Of a stretch of 64,000 nt of DNA, positions 1 to 13,900 are shown in pieces. The notes below the pieces were generated by a model, which saw only the letters and a program-made list of their open reading frames with translations, did not search any database and was not told the DNA's origin. The position numbers and the translations under genes are program-made. How positions within the stretch are numbered: the stretch's first letter is position 1; every line of letters begins with the position of its first letter. Origin of the DNA: Lates calcarifer (lineage: Eukaryota > Chordata > Actinopteri > Centropomidae); NCBI RefSeq assembly GCF_001640805.2, contig NC_066838.1, positions 3,193,101 through 3,257,100 of the forward strand, in the 5' to 3' direction.

Positions 1-650
1 TGTGGTGAACTTATGTGCCAAGTGTCTTGTTAAAAGTGCTTCTAGCATTTATTTCTAGGCTTTACTCAGTTCTAGTGGATCCCATACTTACCTTTGTGGC
101 TTATGTGCTCCACTGACCACTGCCCACACTCTGCCTCCTGTGAATTCACCCTCATGTTGTTGTTTTCGTGCTATTAGACCCCCTCCATCTCCTGGATCAC
201 CAACCCAAGCCACCCCCACTCACTCTCACCTTCTCCCTATCCCTCTCTACTGAAGTGCCATTAAAGACTCTTGTTAAATCTGCCAATTGTTGTGTGAGTG
301 TGCTCTGTTTCTGCTCTGGGGGTCTGTTAGCCAAACATGACATTTTTTTTACAGACACCCATAGCCCTTAGGGTAACTTTTTTCTTGAAACATTACAACT
401 TTTCTCTTAAAATATAAGTCGTCCCTGCCTGGCTGGGCGTAGGTTTCTGGTTCTTGTTCCCGCCAATTCAGAGCACCTGCACTTCATTGGCTAATCAACT
501 CAGTATTTAAATCCCGGCTTTTCCCTCCAGTCTCCAACAGTCACCTATGGTATAAATGCTATGGCCAAATCCTAGTCTCTCTCTTCTTTCATGTTTCCTG
601 TTCCTCAGGTTCACTGACTTGCCACTGCTGCTTCCCCTGCAGTGGGAAGC
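1..650 (+). repeat. Possible retroelement LTR-like sequence
   Basis: Pyrimidine-rich stretches with catctcctggatcaccaacc, a cattaaagactcttgttaaa signal followed by TG-rich sequence (gttgtgtgagtgtgctctgt), and further on gtatttaaatcccggctttt with ctgttcctcag resemble the layout of fish gypsy LTRs. Borders and a partner LTR were not found, so this is weak. Confidence 0.2.
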
Positions 651-2084
651 AGCATTATTAAATAATGAATTTACCTAAAAACAAAAAAAAAAAATCTATA
701 AATTCAGCATTCTGTGATTTGGCACACACACACAACACAGGCTTTTTAATGCTTATGTGGATTCTTGTCATGCATAAACTAACATTTCCTGTCTTGTCAT
801 GTGGGAAGAAATCAATAAACACCGACAGCACTGGCAGTGGTGCCTGTGTGTCCTCATTATTTGGATAGGACATGACATTATCTGTCAAATAAAAACTCCA
901 AGGCAGTAAAAGACACTACAGAGCTTTTGAATGTGACTGGCAGCTAATCCAGCTGTGTTGTTGTCATCAGAAACAAACATCACAGATGACATCTGAGAAG
1001 ATGTAATACTGGTAATTCTGCTCTTAAATAAAACCCAACCAAAGACTGTTGGGGTTGGACAGGTGGGTGGACCACACTGCAGAATCTGTTGGCCACCAAT
1101 GTACTGCTGTGTCTTGACTTATCAGCTATAGCACTGTGGCTGATGCTGGTCGTTTCCCACAGGGTCACCAGAGCACAGGGCCACACCAATTTCACACTCT
1201 ATACAAGGTAAAAAAACTCATGTCTTAACTGTCCATACTATCATATGAACATATACTTTACCTTAAAAGAGCATTTCATTGAATTAACATTCCATTTCTA
1301 TAACATGGTTGCACTCACAATGGACAGTAAGTGAAGGATCAAAATTGATACAACAGAACCAGAGATGTTGCTTTTTCATTCTGCCTTTTCTTCCTTGCCA
1401 AAACCTGACACCTTAACCCACAATGCAACTCAGCCTTCAGATGTGGTAGCAGAGCTTCAGGCCTCAAGCAGAGATTTTACATTTTTTCTTCTTTTTTCCA
1501 AACTTGTAGACTTAAGCCCCCAAGGGCATAAACCACTTTATTATATATATATTTTTTTTTATTAACAATTCTAATAATCACATTTTAAACTAAACAGAAT
1601 ATAGTTTAATGTGACTTGTGTCAAATCAATAGCATACATAATCTTTCAATTAGTCCCTGCTCTCTGGTGTCCCTGTTACAGGTCATTCTCTGTTGGTTTT
1701 GATAATATTTAGGATATGATATGGAACACAAAAAGCCTGGCTCTTCATCGCTGTATAATTCACTGTATATAATACATTTTCTTATCACCCATGCAAGAGT
1801 GTTTTTGATGCCACCACATCAGAGTCTCTGTACTGATGTGCAGTAATTCTCAGTATCACACTTATATTCACGGATGTCCTTGTTTGATGAGCCATTTATT
1901 TAATTTTTTTTACCTTTGATTATGTTTCTATATTATCCAACTTAGAGTGCACACTGAGCATACAGTAGTTGTGTATTTAAATCAGTAAAGGAATGCCATT
2001 ATGTTTGACAACCTAAAAATACCCTGTCTCACAGCTTCCCTTATCCCTGTAATCTCTTTGTGTACACTTGTCCGTGTAGATCTG
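651..2084. other. Intergenic, nothing recognised
   Basis: AT-rich sequence; short open frames only, none with a family-like translation. Confidence 0.7.
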
Positions 2085-2335
2085 GTGTTGAAGGAGGGCC
2101 TGTATGGATCGCCAGTCCATCACAGGGCCAACATATACAGACAAACAACCATTCACATTCACAATCACACCTTTGGACCTTTGGTCTTTGGACTTTGGGA
2201 GGAAGCTGGAGTACCCAGAGAGAACCCACACAGGCACAGGGAGAACATGCTAACTGCACACAGAAAAGCCCCGGGCTCAAACCCAGAACCTTCTTGCTGT
2301 GAGGTGACAGTGCTAACCACTGCACCACCGTGATA
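2085..2335 (-). mobile_element. tRNA-headed fish SINE
   Basis: On the minus strand it starts cacggtggtgcagtggttag and continues cactgtcacctcacagcaag, an A-box-like start, with a degenerate B box in gggtttgagccc. The rest (gcatgttctccctgtgcctg, ggtactccagcttcctccca, gtccatcacaggg read on +) is the widely dispersed teleost repeat. It is nearly complete. Pol III promoter function is family knowledge. Confidence 0.8.
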
Positions 2336-4652
2336 CCCCATCAAGAAAACTTTTGTAATTATATCTTTTGTTGTAATTTATTAATTGTGTCACTTGAGGG
2401 CACATACACATAATTAACATAACATGGCATAACAAAGTAACCCAGCAGTTTCAATGAATGATTCATAATGAAGATCACCCACCAGCACTGTCCTCATATG
2501 GAGTCTCTCTGCAGACTCCTCTCAGCATCAGGTGTGTAATGCAGTGTGAGTTTGCTGAAATATACTTGTATTGTACTTGTATATCAGAGTAACAGACTTT
2601 GTGATTAACTCTGAAATAATTTTCTTACTGAACTTCTCCTCTTCTTCAGCACCCTCCAGCTGGCGGTGGCCTTGCTCACCTATATTGTAACACTGCCTCG
2701 TCCACACTGGAAGAGAGCTGGAGAGTGAGCATCCTATCTGTCTCTGAGCAGGCATGTTCTTAATCAGTCCTCCTGACTTTGATCTACCAGCATGCACACT
2801 GCACCCAGCAGCTGCAAGCATACAAGCCCCTGTCAGTGTTATTCAAATGCACAAACCAAAAAAAAAAAAAAAAAATGCTGCTACAGCAGGAGATAAGTTA
2901 AACCGTGATATCCTAAGGGTCTACCAGGAACAAAGCACATTGGACTTACTCTTTGATATTCTCATGTTTTCCCCCAAATTGTCAATCATGGATGAAAGGG
3001 GGGTGGGCGGAGGGGGGAACGAGAGCTATAATGAACAACGGATGAAAATAAAAAGGTTTTGAGGACCACATGGAGAGCAAAGGCTAAACTCTCCGCCAGG
3101 AATTCTGCCTGTCACACCACGCTCCATTTCAGCTGCTCTAACCTCATTACTCTCAGGCAGGGAAGGGGATTAAGATTTTATCCTGCTGCCGAAATTCGCA
3201 ATCTACTTCACTCCCTGCAGCGAAGGTTCATTCTTTAGTCATCAACTCCTATCAAAAGTGTTGATCTCCACTGCTCAAGAGTGCCTCTGCTTGTTTCTAC
3301 ACTGAGCCAATGAGCCATATATATTACAACACAAGTTAATCAGAGGAACAATCAAATCTGTAATGTCTTTTTATTACAATCTATGTTTCTCCCTGGACCC
3401 ATAAATACCATTTTATATATAAGAATTCTCAAAATGAAAGTGTTGCTAGCACCCTGAGCTGATTAAATAAAAAGTGTCACTTTTTATAAGGTGTTATATT
3501 CACCATACAGTTCAACTGGCTCTATTATAACAACATTTATACTCCTGTTGAACATAGAAAATAATAACTTTTCTAACCGGTAATTAGGAACTTTTTCAAA
3601 CCTTTACATACATTTGTTGATTTTTTTTTTTTTTTTTTTTTTACTTTGTGTCTACATGAAATTGATGAAACTTTCCTGTAAATGAGTGCTCAGAACAAAT
3701 TCTGAACAGCATGAAGGCTCTTCAGTATAATGCCATCTTGGTGTATAGCAGAAAAAAAAAAGTTTGGATCTCTCAAGTACAGTACATTTGCTCCAGCAGT
3801 ATTCACTACACCTACTGCACCTTTCTCAGTAGCGGTTCAACCCACTTATTCTGGAGGCTTGCACTTACACTTGTAAATGTATATATGTTTTATTATTATG
3901 TAAATCAATATAACAGCTGGAAAGGCCTCTTTATGTATTCACTGTCTTGTCCTAATAGACTGCAGTGACTTATCTGATACTTGCCTTTCTAATAAGGTTT
4001 TATTCACCTGATGATGTCAATTTTTTGTATCATGGCAATTGAGAATAAATAATACATGACTAGATTTCTTGTTCCTTCTGATAAGGACAGAATATGTAGG
4101 CTGGTTTAAATATGGCAGTGAGACACTATGTAAATACACATATTGTATATCAGGTTTCACAAATACAGCCCTGTTATACCTCATAGAAATTCTCCAGGAT
4201 GTGTTAACTGGCCAAACTATTGCCAGTGTATGTTGATTAACTTTATTGCGTGCTGACAAGGGGAAGTAAAGCCAGTATCTCAGTGTAGGTCAACATCACA
4301 ACAGTCTCTCCAGGCTGATTGGCTGAACTCTGCTGGGAACTAAAACATAATTACTAAAAGCGAGGAGTAAACACATCACCATTAAAATGCGGTGCCCCTC
4401 TGAACAGGAACAAATATGTCACCTCATTTTGTTCAATAATTGTAATATGCCCTTGGACTAATGAGTGTGCCTGTACATGCTCTGTGTAAATGTAAAAGAC
4501 TGTCACAGACAGAGCTGCTCCTGTTCTAGGGGGAGACCCCTCACAAACATCTGTGCAGCAGCGTATTACGACCCATAATTACGTTTTTGTTGTTACGTGA
4601 CCTCTTGTGGTCGTAGTAATAATGACAGGAGGAAAGGAATAAGTCATGTGAC
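2336..4652. other. Intergenic, nothing recognised
   Basis: A run near 2859-2875, T run at 3618-3641, otherwise unique AT-rich sequence. Confidence 0.7.
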
Positions 4653-5069
4653 TAAAGCAGGGTACACACCAAAGATAATCAGGCCGCTCAAAGTCGGCAA
4701 AGGCCCAATTATCTGGTGCTAAAGATTATCTTGCTGGATTCTCCTGTTGTGTGAGGTGTGTTCAGAGTGATTTTACCCTCCCTGATCTGCCGCAAAGACG
4801 ATCAGGGCCGCCCCAATAAATATTAAACATGTTCAGTATTTACTGTTGTGTGAGGTGTGTTCAGAGAGAGAGACACTGTCATCTGCCATGTTTATTTATT
4901 CTAAAGTCACATTTGACAGCACGAGATTTTGAGTTTTGAGTCCAGACTGGTTGCTGGTGGACGGAATCTGTTTGTGTGAGATGTGTTGGTCTTCTCGTTG
5001 CACACCACACACTCTAAGAACAAAACTGTGGTAAGATTTTAAAAATCCTTTAGTGTGTGCCAGGCTTTA
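4653..5069 (+). mobile_element. 417-bp non-autonomous inverted-repeat element
   Basis: The left end taaagcagggtacacacc and the reverse complement of the right end, taaagcctggcacacact, match over about 25 bp. The interior has no open frame and contains a repeated phrase (gttgtgtgaggtgtgttcag at about 4744 and 4846). A truncated second copy lies at about 19146-19290. No clear target duplication was seen. Confidence 0.65.
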
Positions 5070-5699
5070 ATATAAAGAGTGAGAAAGTCCACATTAGGAG
5101 CAGGTTGAGGTGGATGGATGGACTTTCTCATGTGATACCGCTGTTTGGTTCTCATGTGAAACCATGACTGTTCCATGTGTGTTTATTATTGTAACCACTG
5201 TTGGGGCACTGCGTCAGGAGATGTTCCTATTGGTCGTATCTAAGGGTAGGGACATACAACCCATACGTTCATTTAGGTTGGAGGACTTGTTGGAGGTTGT
5301 CTAGAAGACTCTCTGTCAAGTGAGTCAATGATAGAAAACAAACAATGACATAAATGTGAGGTGTTTATATTACTGCTAATAAAAAGCTTGTCAGGTCATT
5401 TTTTTTTAAAACCCTGTCTCCTAAAACTTACGTTTCTATACAACCAGCAAATACATTTTGTATGAAAAATAACTGCAACTGGATTACATTTTCTAAAAAA
5501 TAATGAGGATATATTGTTAATTTATGTACAATATGTTGGCAAGCCTCAAATACATTGGTAATGAACATTTCAGCATGTAAGTACTAATGTAATTTATTTG
5601 TTTTCCAGATATCCAGTCTTGCAATACAATATTCACTTTTAGTGACTTCAGCATTATTAAATTGTTTTATGGTGCTGTTTGCACTCTGACAGTTCTTGG

Positions 5700-5845
5700 T
5701 TAAGGTTAGGGAAAGATTCTAAAGACTCTAAACTGCCTGTAGGTGTGAATGTGAGTGTGAATGGTTGTTTGTTTCTGTATGTCAGCGCTGTGAAGGACTG
5801 GTGGGACCGGTGATCCTTACTAATGCCTATAGTGAATAGATGAAT
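5700..5845 (+). mobile_element. Fragment of the same SINE family, 3' part
   Basis: Contains ctgcctgtaggtgtgaatgt, gagtgtgaatggttgtttgt and gtcagcgctgtgaaggactgg, the middle to 3' part of the family seen at 2085-2335, in the opposite orientation. It ends in gatgaatagaaaaatagac. Confidence 0.7.
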
Positions 5846-7411
5846 AGAAAAATAGACAAGTGACTGGATGATGGAGCTTTTTGGAAACACACACACTTCA
5901 GTCCAGTGAGAAAAGCACAGAGAAAACAAGGAATATCGAAATTTCCATATGTTGCTTTAAGACCTTGGTTCAGATAACACATAGGTAGTACCAGAAAATA
6001 ATCTCTGGCATGGATCAGCCACTAATGAAGAGACAGAGGTGTTCCCCAAAATCAGATGGGACATGATCTTTACTGTGTTTTAAAAATATTATGAACAAAG
6101 AAGCAAGGAGGCTCTTTGGGACTGAAAAGCACAGTAGTTGTTTCTGTTAACTTTCAGAAGAAACCATAAAAGGAAAGGCCAACAATCAGAGTTTTAAGAA
6201 AAATAAAGAAATATTCTGCCAGAGTCATTAATCATGTTCATTAGCATGGTACAGAGGTTGAAACTCTCCCACTGGTATTTACATGAAAAACTATTGCATA
6301 TGAAGTGACTTTGATTTACCATGTTGATGTGTGTGTTTGTGTGTGTATCTGTGTGTCTCATGCCACTGTGAATTCCACACATAGCATGTTATGAGAAAAT
6401 GTTGATTTCCTACTTAATTCCCTTTAAGGCAATGGCTTCAGTCCACAGGAACATTTAAGAGCAGAAGGCTGTTATATGGATGTCAGCTTTGGTATATGTA
6501 TTATTTTCTTTTTCTTTTTTCTTTTTTCCTCAAAAGAGATTCAAGCTGGTTTACAGTATATTACATCTTAGTTGAGTCACTTTATGTATGCCTCATGGAG
6601 CCACTATAGATCATGAGCACCGTCATGAGAGTATGTGTAGGTGGAGAGGGTTCATGTGGAGGGTACTTCATACTTGCATCCACATACTTCAAGAGCTGTG
6701 TGAGCATCAGCTGGGATGCTTAGTGTAAAACACATGCTTTAAGACCTTTTGCTGAGCCTCTATCAAGTGGTAAATCTGCACTGTTAAGTCTATAGATGAG
6801 ACAATGAATGGAGTTCAGAGTTCAGCAGCAATGAGTTCTCTAGAAAAAACAGTAGTGTTTGGACCCAAAGTGTTTTCATTCCCCTCTATTTTAAATAGGC
6901 TTTGATCCAAAAGTTGTAAAATCAGCATTATTTTTACTCAGAGCTGATTTCCACAGTCACAGAAAAGAGAAAACAATTATCTGCATTGGTAGATAATTTT
7001 CCCTGTTACAAGAGCATTAAATTGCAAAGTGATAGAAACTGAAAAAAGGCGACACTCTATTTAAAATCTCCATTTATGGTCATTTTACATGCAAGTTTGA
7101 TTAAACTTGATTAAAGTAAACTTGATTAGTTAAATCTTTTATTAAGTCCAGCATATTTCTGTGTCAACACTCTACAGATACACACACAGAGGCAGTTCAA
7201 AGTGCCTTACAAACTGCATGAAATAAGCAATGCAAATTTATTAAATTGATTAATAAATTAGATAATAATGAATAGTACAACCAAGACAGGGATAGTTTAT
7301 GCAATTATTAACTGCTGTTATTAGATGTAGTTTTCATTTTGTGCCTAAAAGAAGGAAACCTGAGTTGAGACACCAGAAATTTGAAGAAAAGCTGGTGACA
7401 TCTGAGGAAAA

Positions 7412-7422
7412 CATATATATAT

Positions 7423-7466
<44 letters not shown>
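7412..7466. repeat. AT dinucleotide repeat
   Basis: About 27 AT units interrupted once (ataatata). Confidence 0.95.
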
Positions 7467-7468
<2 letters not shown>

Positions 7469-9940
7469 TCATGACTCAGTCATGGATGGACACATTCAAA
7501 TTTTCTGGTAGCTGTGCTCAGATAGGTTTAAATTTTAAAAAAATATGTTTACAGGCCTTTCACTGTTTTCCTGTTTAGTGGAGAAAGGTCTCGGAGATAT
7601 GTTGTGGCATGTGTAAATATACCACTTATTACAGAATTATGGCATTCCTCAAATCACATCCGTAACAGTTAAAATATTTCTGTCTTGCATGTTGGAATCA
7701 GTTCAGAACAAAGCCTTGGAGCCTGACACACTATGTCTAAAGGAGAGATCTAAAGAGATACCAGAATGAGATCAATCAGTCTCCTTTGAATGTCATTCAG
7801 GAGATGCATTTGAGTCAAAACAATTATTTATATTGAAAAATGTATTTATTCAATGATTTTTTCCTCCAAAGGGTAACTGTGAGATTGTAGATAAAATCCA
7901 GCTTGTTCTATAATTAAACAATCAGTGGAAGCTGATCTACATTTTAATCAGCAGAGACCTCTTCAGCAGTCGAATCGAAAATGTGTGGGGGCTGACTCAG
8001 CCACACATTGTTCGGGGACAGCAGGACCAAGACAAAAATACAAGAACAAGAACAGCAATGTTTGTCTGTGTGTTGGAACATAATCAGTAACGATGAGAAA
8101 GCTCCTCGTCTGGCAAAATGAAATAAGTATGAGGCTGTGCTACAGTTCCATAGTGAGAAGTGCCACTCCAACTGTGTCAGTTAGCCACCTGAGGAAAGAC
8201 TGCGACACAGTATAAATTCACAAACCAGTCAGTTTTACATCCTATACCCAACAACAACCCCTACACACACACACATACACACAGAAACTCTCTCTGCCTG
8301 TATTGTGATGACCAGATATTTTGACAGACATTTGCAAACTTTGCAGGTAGGTAGTGAGAATTTGATTGTAACATAGCTAAGAGCAGCACGAACAGACATA
8401 ACTGATGTGATGTATCTGGTGATATTGAACTGTTAGGGCATTTGTAATAAATCCATCATAGATGAGGTCTGCAAGCTGTTCTTCCCTTCTTTCTCTTCTA
8501 TAACTGAGCCATGGCCATGGATGTACAGTATGCTCTGTCACAATGTCTCATCAGTTTGGTTGAAAAAGGGGCAGACTGGCCACTGGAATTACCAGGATTT
8601 TTCTTTGTGGGCATCAACTAAAGATGAGCAGTGGACTGCACAGGTCTACTAACTTCACCTATTTTTAACTACTGCTGGCTCAAAATGAACAACCAAAATG
8701 TTTCCTACCAGGTAATCCACTAAATTAAATCATGTTGGTGCCATATTTGTTGCTGTAGTGTTCAGTCTAAATTATAACCTTAAACTATGTTTAATTCGTA
8801 TTGAGAAAGTGGAGTATGAAAACTACAAATGCCTACACAGAAATTACAATAATGTAATAACATGAAAAAAGAACTGCGATAATGTTCAGATTTTGTTGAT
8901 AGTATTTTAAAGACTGGGAGATGAAAACCTTGATTTCCAACATATGTTTAGTGGAATATAGAGACAGCAGGAAGATGAGGACAGAGCTGTCGTCTATCTG
9001 GATAAGGAATGAACGTGACACGAGAGGACCAAGGAGCACCCAACGATTTAAAGTTTTGCGATTTAAAACAAGCCTCAAGCAAAGGGCCAGACGCTGCAAT
9101 TGAATAGAGGAACAGCACTTTGCATTGTCAACACATAGATCATTGCTACAGCCTGGAGCTGCACTACTGACAGATCCATAGAAGGATTAATGCTTCTTTG
9201 TCTGAACTAGCCCTCAGCTGGCTAAGATAAACTTTGGAGAGAAAAATTGAAAGCAGGTGTGCTTTCTCATGTTATCTATGTCTATCTAACATGTCCTTAT
9301 CTGTGTGTCTGTGTGTGTGTGTGTCTATGAGTATAATTCACAACTTGACGTCATTGGCCATTGTCATCACAGCGACCTCAAACATTTACCTCGCAGGCAT
9401 TTCACTGTATCTTAAAAAATAAAGTCAATGTGTCAGCTAAACAAGCTGCAAGCAACACAACAGAAAGTGAGAACCTGAGTAGGTAGAACATGCTTGAATG
9501 GCCATTCATATTTTCTACTGCAGAGAAACATTTCCTCATGTTGTCATGAAAACAACACAATGCTGGAGATCAGCTGTGTTAGCTTAGAAAAACATTTGTC
9601 TTACTGTTTAAGATAGATTAGCTCTAGCTAATGAAATAAAGTACCTAGTTGCAACATTTTGTTTTTGGAGCTAAGCCTCTGCTGCTTCAGTTTTGTGCAT
9701 TTTTAAAATCTGGTTACCACATGTCCCCAAACTCTGTGCAGGTGTAATATAATTGTTCAAGTACTCCTTAAATCACCATCAAGCCACACTGTGGCCCACA
9801 AGTAAAGCAGCTTGTTGTTTTTTCCACCAACCCAACTGATTACCAATGGTGTGCAAGTCTATTTGTTAAAGGAGCTGTGGAATTTCCAGAGCATAGTATT
9901 CTAGCCATATCTATTCTTAAAACTGCATGAATCAATTTTA

Positions 9941-9997
<57 letters not shown>

Positions 9998-10045
9998 TTT
10001 TTTTTAATTATTATTTTTATTTTATTTTATTTATTTATTTATTTT
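9941..10045. repeat. CT-AT-T compound low-complexity tract
   Basis: (CT)n, then (AT)n, then a run of about 25 T, then tttat/ttattta repeats. Confidence 0.95.
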
Positions 10046-11619
10046 TGCTAGTATTTTTATGCTAGTTCTACCACAGTATCACAGGTGGATACACTACCAG
10101 GCTGTTCTGTTGCACCTCTCAGCATACCCAAAAGTGCATTACACACATACATGTACAGCAACAAGGTGAGAAATTAAATCACTGTAGGTGTTATGTGTTT
10201 CTCTTTTAAAAGTTTGGAGGATAGTGTGTGTGTGTGTGTGTGTTTTGTTTGTTTTTCAAAAAAACCCCAAAAAGAGCAAAAGTGTAAGAATTGGATTAAA
10301 CTGTGTTTACCTGCTTTAACAGGCTGTATTTGTAAGCATGTCTGGCTAACTAGCTACCTAAGGCAGTAACCGAGCATTACTTCCAAAGCCAAGAGTTAGC
10401 ATATCATTTACTATATTAGCTGTATGTCCCCACTGTGTGGGGGTCGGCCCTAGATGCTAAGAGAGTGTAGGCTAACGTTAGCAGCTCCGTACTGATGTTT
10501 ATTGCATTTGGGGAAGTTTATAGATCAGCAACAGGGCCAACATCATTCCAGATAGCTTTGCATTTGCAACATACATCATTTATGCAAGTTGAGCAGGCAA
10601 ACTAGGTTAAGTAACAGTCTTAAATTTTATCTTTCTTCTTACAACACTAGGACTATTTAAAGCAATACTGCTCCTTCATTACTATCTTCTACATGGAAGA
10701 AATCCCATGGACAGTTTTTTTCCTGGGACATGCAGCTCTGTTATCAAGTTATGTACCCTATATATGTGGCCACAAGCCTCCTTTCACAAGATTCTAATTT
10801 CAGTTGAGCTGAAACAATTGAAAAGCATGTTGGAGAACGTGTTTTCAACCAGCTCATAAACTCTGCCTGTAACAGCTGTCATTTCAGCTGACAAAATTGA
10901 TGGTTGCTGACCAGAAGACAACTTTTCTTCTACCTCTGTCTGAAATCAAGGACACAGTGCCTGACATTACTAACAATTTTAATGGTACATCTGCCACAGT
11001 TATCATTGCAAAGGGGCTAGGCTTAGCAAACATTTGCTTATCATGGGTCACTTATTTCAGTCTTTCTGACATATCAGAGAGACAACAATGTTTTCCTTGC
11101 TGTCTGTGATTACTTTTGTCTGTTGGAAAGATGTCACATCTCAGATAAAGACACTTCCCATTTCAAAGCTTCTGTCAACTTTCTCTTGCATAAACCTTTG
11201 ATCAATCTGTAGACATAAAAATGCATTAAGATTTGCATTCAGTTTTACTTTTGTATTCAGTTTACATATCTCTCCCATTCAATTGTCACTTTTGTCACTG
11301 TTTCATCATCAAGACAAATAATGTTGTGATTTCAACATTCAAAGTTTGTGCAAATACATCAAATGATTCATAAAAAAAAAATAAGATTGATAAATGATCA
11401 TACATCATTTTTGACACAGCAGGTTCATCAAGAATTCAGTCTTAAGTTGAATTTGAAAGTTTCAGTAGGGGAGCCACTTACTTTGTACGTTTGTTTATTT
11501 TCTGTGAAAGTCAGAGAGGTGGCAAAGTGTGAGAAAATCATGTTCTCAGTCTGTTCAGATGACATAAACAGCCAAAAACATACTGGCTGTGACGCACATG
11601 TCAAATGTGCCTGCACATA

Positions 11620-11655
<36 letters not shown>
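11620..11655. repeat. AC dinucleotide repeat
   Basis: About 18 perfect AC units. A second run of about 18 units lies at 11845-11881. Confidence 0.95.
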
Positions 11656-11658
<3 letters not shown>

Positions 11659-11842
11659 CAGAAAACCTGAGACGAATGAACTTCTGTGCTGCCTAAACAA
11701 TCAAAGAGAGCCAGAGAAAAGAGCTGAAGAGAGTTGAGCACAGAGAGAAATGACAGAGGGTGATTATCACTTTGCTGGGAGTATAAACATAACCTGCTCT
11801 CCTGAATGAGGCCTTTATGCTTACATGACCCCTCTGTTTAAG

Positions 11843-11844
<2 letters not shown>

Positions 11845-11881
<37 letters not shown>
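11845..11881. repeat. CA dinucleotide repeat
   Basis: About 18 perfect CA units. Confidence 0.95.
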
Positions 11882-11883
<2 letters not shown>

Positions 11884-13599
11884 TAGATACAAGCAGATTA
11901 ACACACACTCCTGTTCACCATTAAGCTCGACTTTCACTTCTCATTAGCAACTCAAACTGGTGGTTAGGTGTGTTCAGGGACACTGAAGGAAACTTTTTTG
12001 GGGCGTTACCATGGAAACTGATAAAGTCCTCAGACCCTTGGATCAAAGTGAACATGATTTTCTGTGACAAGACATCAAAGATACAGAGGCAGACACAAGG
12101 TCACACATTGATTACAATCATCTTCAAGGTTAGCACAGTTACAGCTTCACATAAGGTTTTTTCTTTAAAGTGTCTATTTCATTTCCATTATCTGCTTTCC
12201 TGCTGCATGAGAGGAGTTTGTATTGCTGTCCTTGTTTTCACTTTTGAGTGGTTCATCAGTCTGTATAAATGGAGTGTTGTATAAATCTAATAAAGAAAAG
12301 CCTGTCAAGGTTATGCAGAAGTTATCTGGAAGGCAGCAATAATAAAGCTTATTCTTCCACCTCCTGCTTTGAGGGTTTTATTTTTTATTTATTTATTTTT
12401 GGCTATGGGGGGTAATTTTCCATTGAAAAATACGTCAAAATGTTTGTATACATTGTACATTTTTTTATACCTCAGGGCAATGTGGGGTATCCTGTGTTAA
12501 ATGAGAGATAGCCCTTCATGTGGGACTTGAGGTTATGGTCTTGTCTACAAGTTATTTTAATTTCCTGAAAATCTTCTACCAGACCGAGAGATGCAGCAAA
12601 TAGCCCACCACCTGTATATACCTTCTCAGTTTCAAAATTCAATTTGGAACAAATTGTATTACTTTACTTTACCCATGGCTATATCACAGCCTTTTGAATC
12701 TCTGCTGAGCTGGAAAGTTTGTCGGATTGCAGATTAGCTTTTGTTTGTTTGTTTGTCTGTGCTGAGAATGAAATGTTACCAGGCTGCTTTCATCAGAGCC
12801 TCTGGACTTTACAATAATGTGCTTCATGGACTGTGAGCAGTTAAATCTAAAACCTGTTTTTCCTTCCAGTGATGTTGATATTTGGTAGAATCATGGTCTG
12901 TGACAGAAGTGAAGCTGATGATTTTTCACTTATTTCTGTCTGCTGTCTTCATTCAGGCCCTGACTATTTTTCATGAAACAACACCCTGTTACTTTTACTT
13001 TATTCATAGATATTGTCTTTCCCTCTATAACAACTCATCTCTAGTATGACCTCCTCAAGGTCAAAATGTAATTTAACATGAAAAGTGGCTTTTCACCTTT
13101 AAGAAAATGAACAAGCATCTACAGCCATGCTAGCAGCTCAGTGAGGCTGTAATTAGCCCTTTCATGTATGGATTACAACATTTTCAGTCAGGATTTTTTT
13201 TCATAAGTGTTTTTATTCCTCTTTAGGCACGAAAAAAATAAAAGCATATTTTTTTTCTTATAATGTTAAACTAATATGTTTACATATTTTAATACTGTTC
13301 AGCATAATTTAAAAACACTGAACCTTGCTCCCGACTCCTTAGATTCCATTCATCATCACTGCCATTAGCATCATCTTCATTTGACTCAGGTGGTATTCGC
13401 TCCACTGTCCTGTAGGCCTTTCTATCATGCACTGTACGTGAGCTCTACAAAATATAAAAGACACTAACTGTTGCTTTCATAATGGAACTAATCTGCATAT
13501 AATTTTGTTTTTGTTGCAAAAACTGCAAGTTACATTCTAATAACATGAAGCAGTTGCTTCACAGCCCAAACAGATACTGCAGATGAAGGATTTTCAAGA

Positions 13600-13900
13600 A
13601 CAACTAAGTCTGTACTTTAATCCACTGACGAAACAGCTGCTTGTCAGTCGTTCTGTGCAATATTATTTCAAGCTGTGCAATATCAGTATACAGTTCAGTT
13701 TGTTTGTTTATATTTTTATTACATTGTCTGTGTTACTGTTTTTTTGTTTATATTTTTATAATATTGTGTTATTTGCATCTTTTTTGGTATTTTACTTGTT
13801 TTTATGCCTTTTTTCTGTTTTTTACCATCCCTGCTGTTGGAACAATATACATTTCCCTACTGTGGGACTAATAAAGGATTCTTATCTTGTTATCTTGGGT
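13600..13900 (+). mobile_element. LINE 3' end
   Basis: tgtgcaatattatttcaagc, T-rich stretches and the end acatttccctactgtgggac, taataaaggattcttatctt are the usual 3' end of fish non-LTR retrotransposons. The 108-codon frame here has no coding support. Confidence 0.6.

Larger units (their letters stand above)
5846..13599. other. Intergenic, microsatellites only
   Basis: Apart from the AT, AC/CA and T tracts listed, no gene or clear mobile element. A perfect TGACGTCA sits at 9346-9353 without other promoter signs. Confidence 0.65.

Noticed and set aside
9346..9353. Perfect cAMP-response-element palindrome
   Set aside because: Isolated 8-mer in an AT-rich, gene-free stretch without CpG island or exon; chance occurrence is likely.
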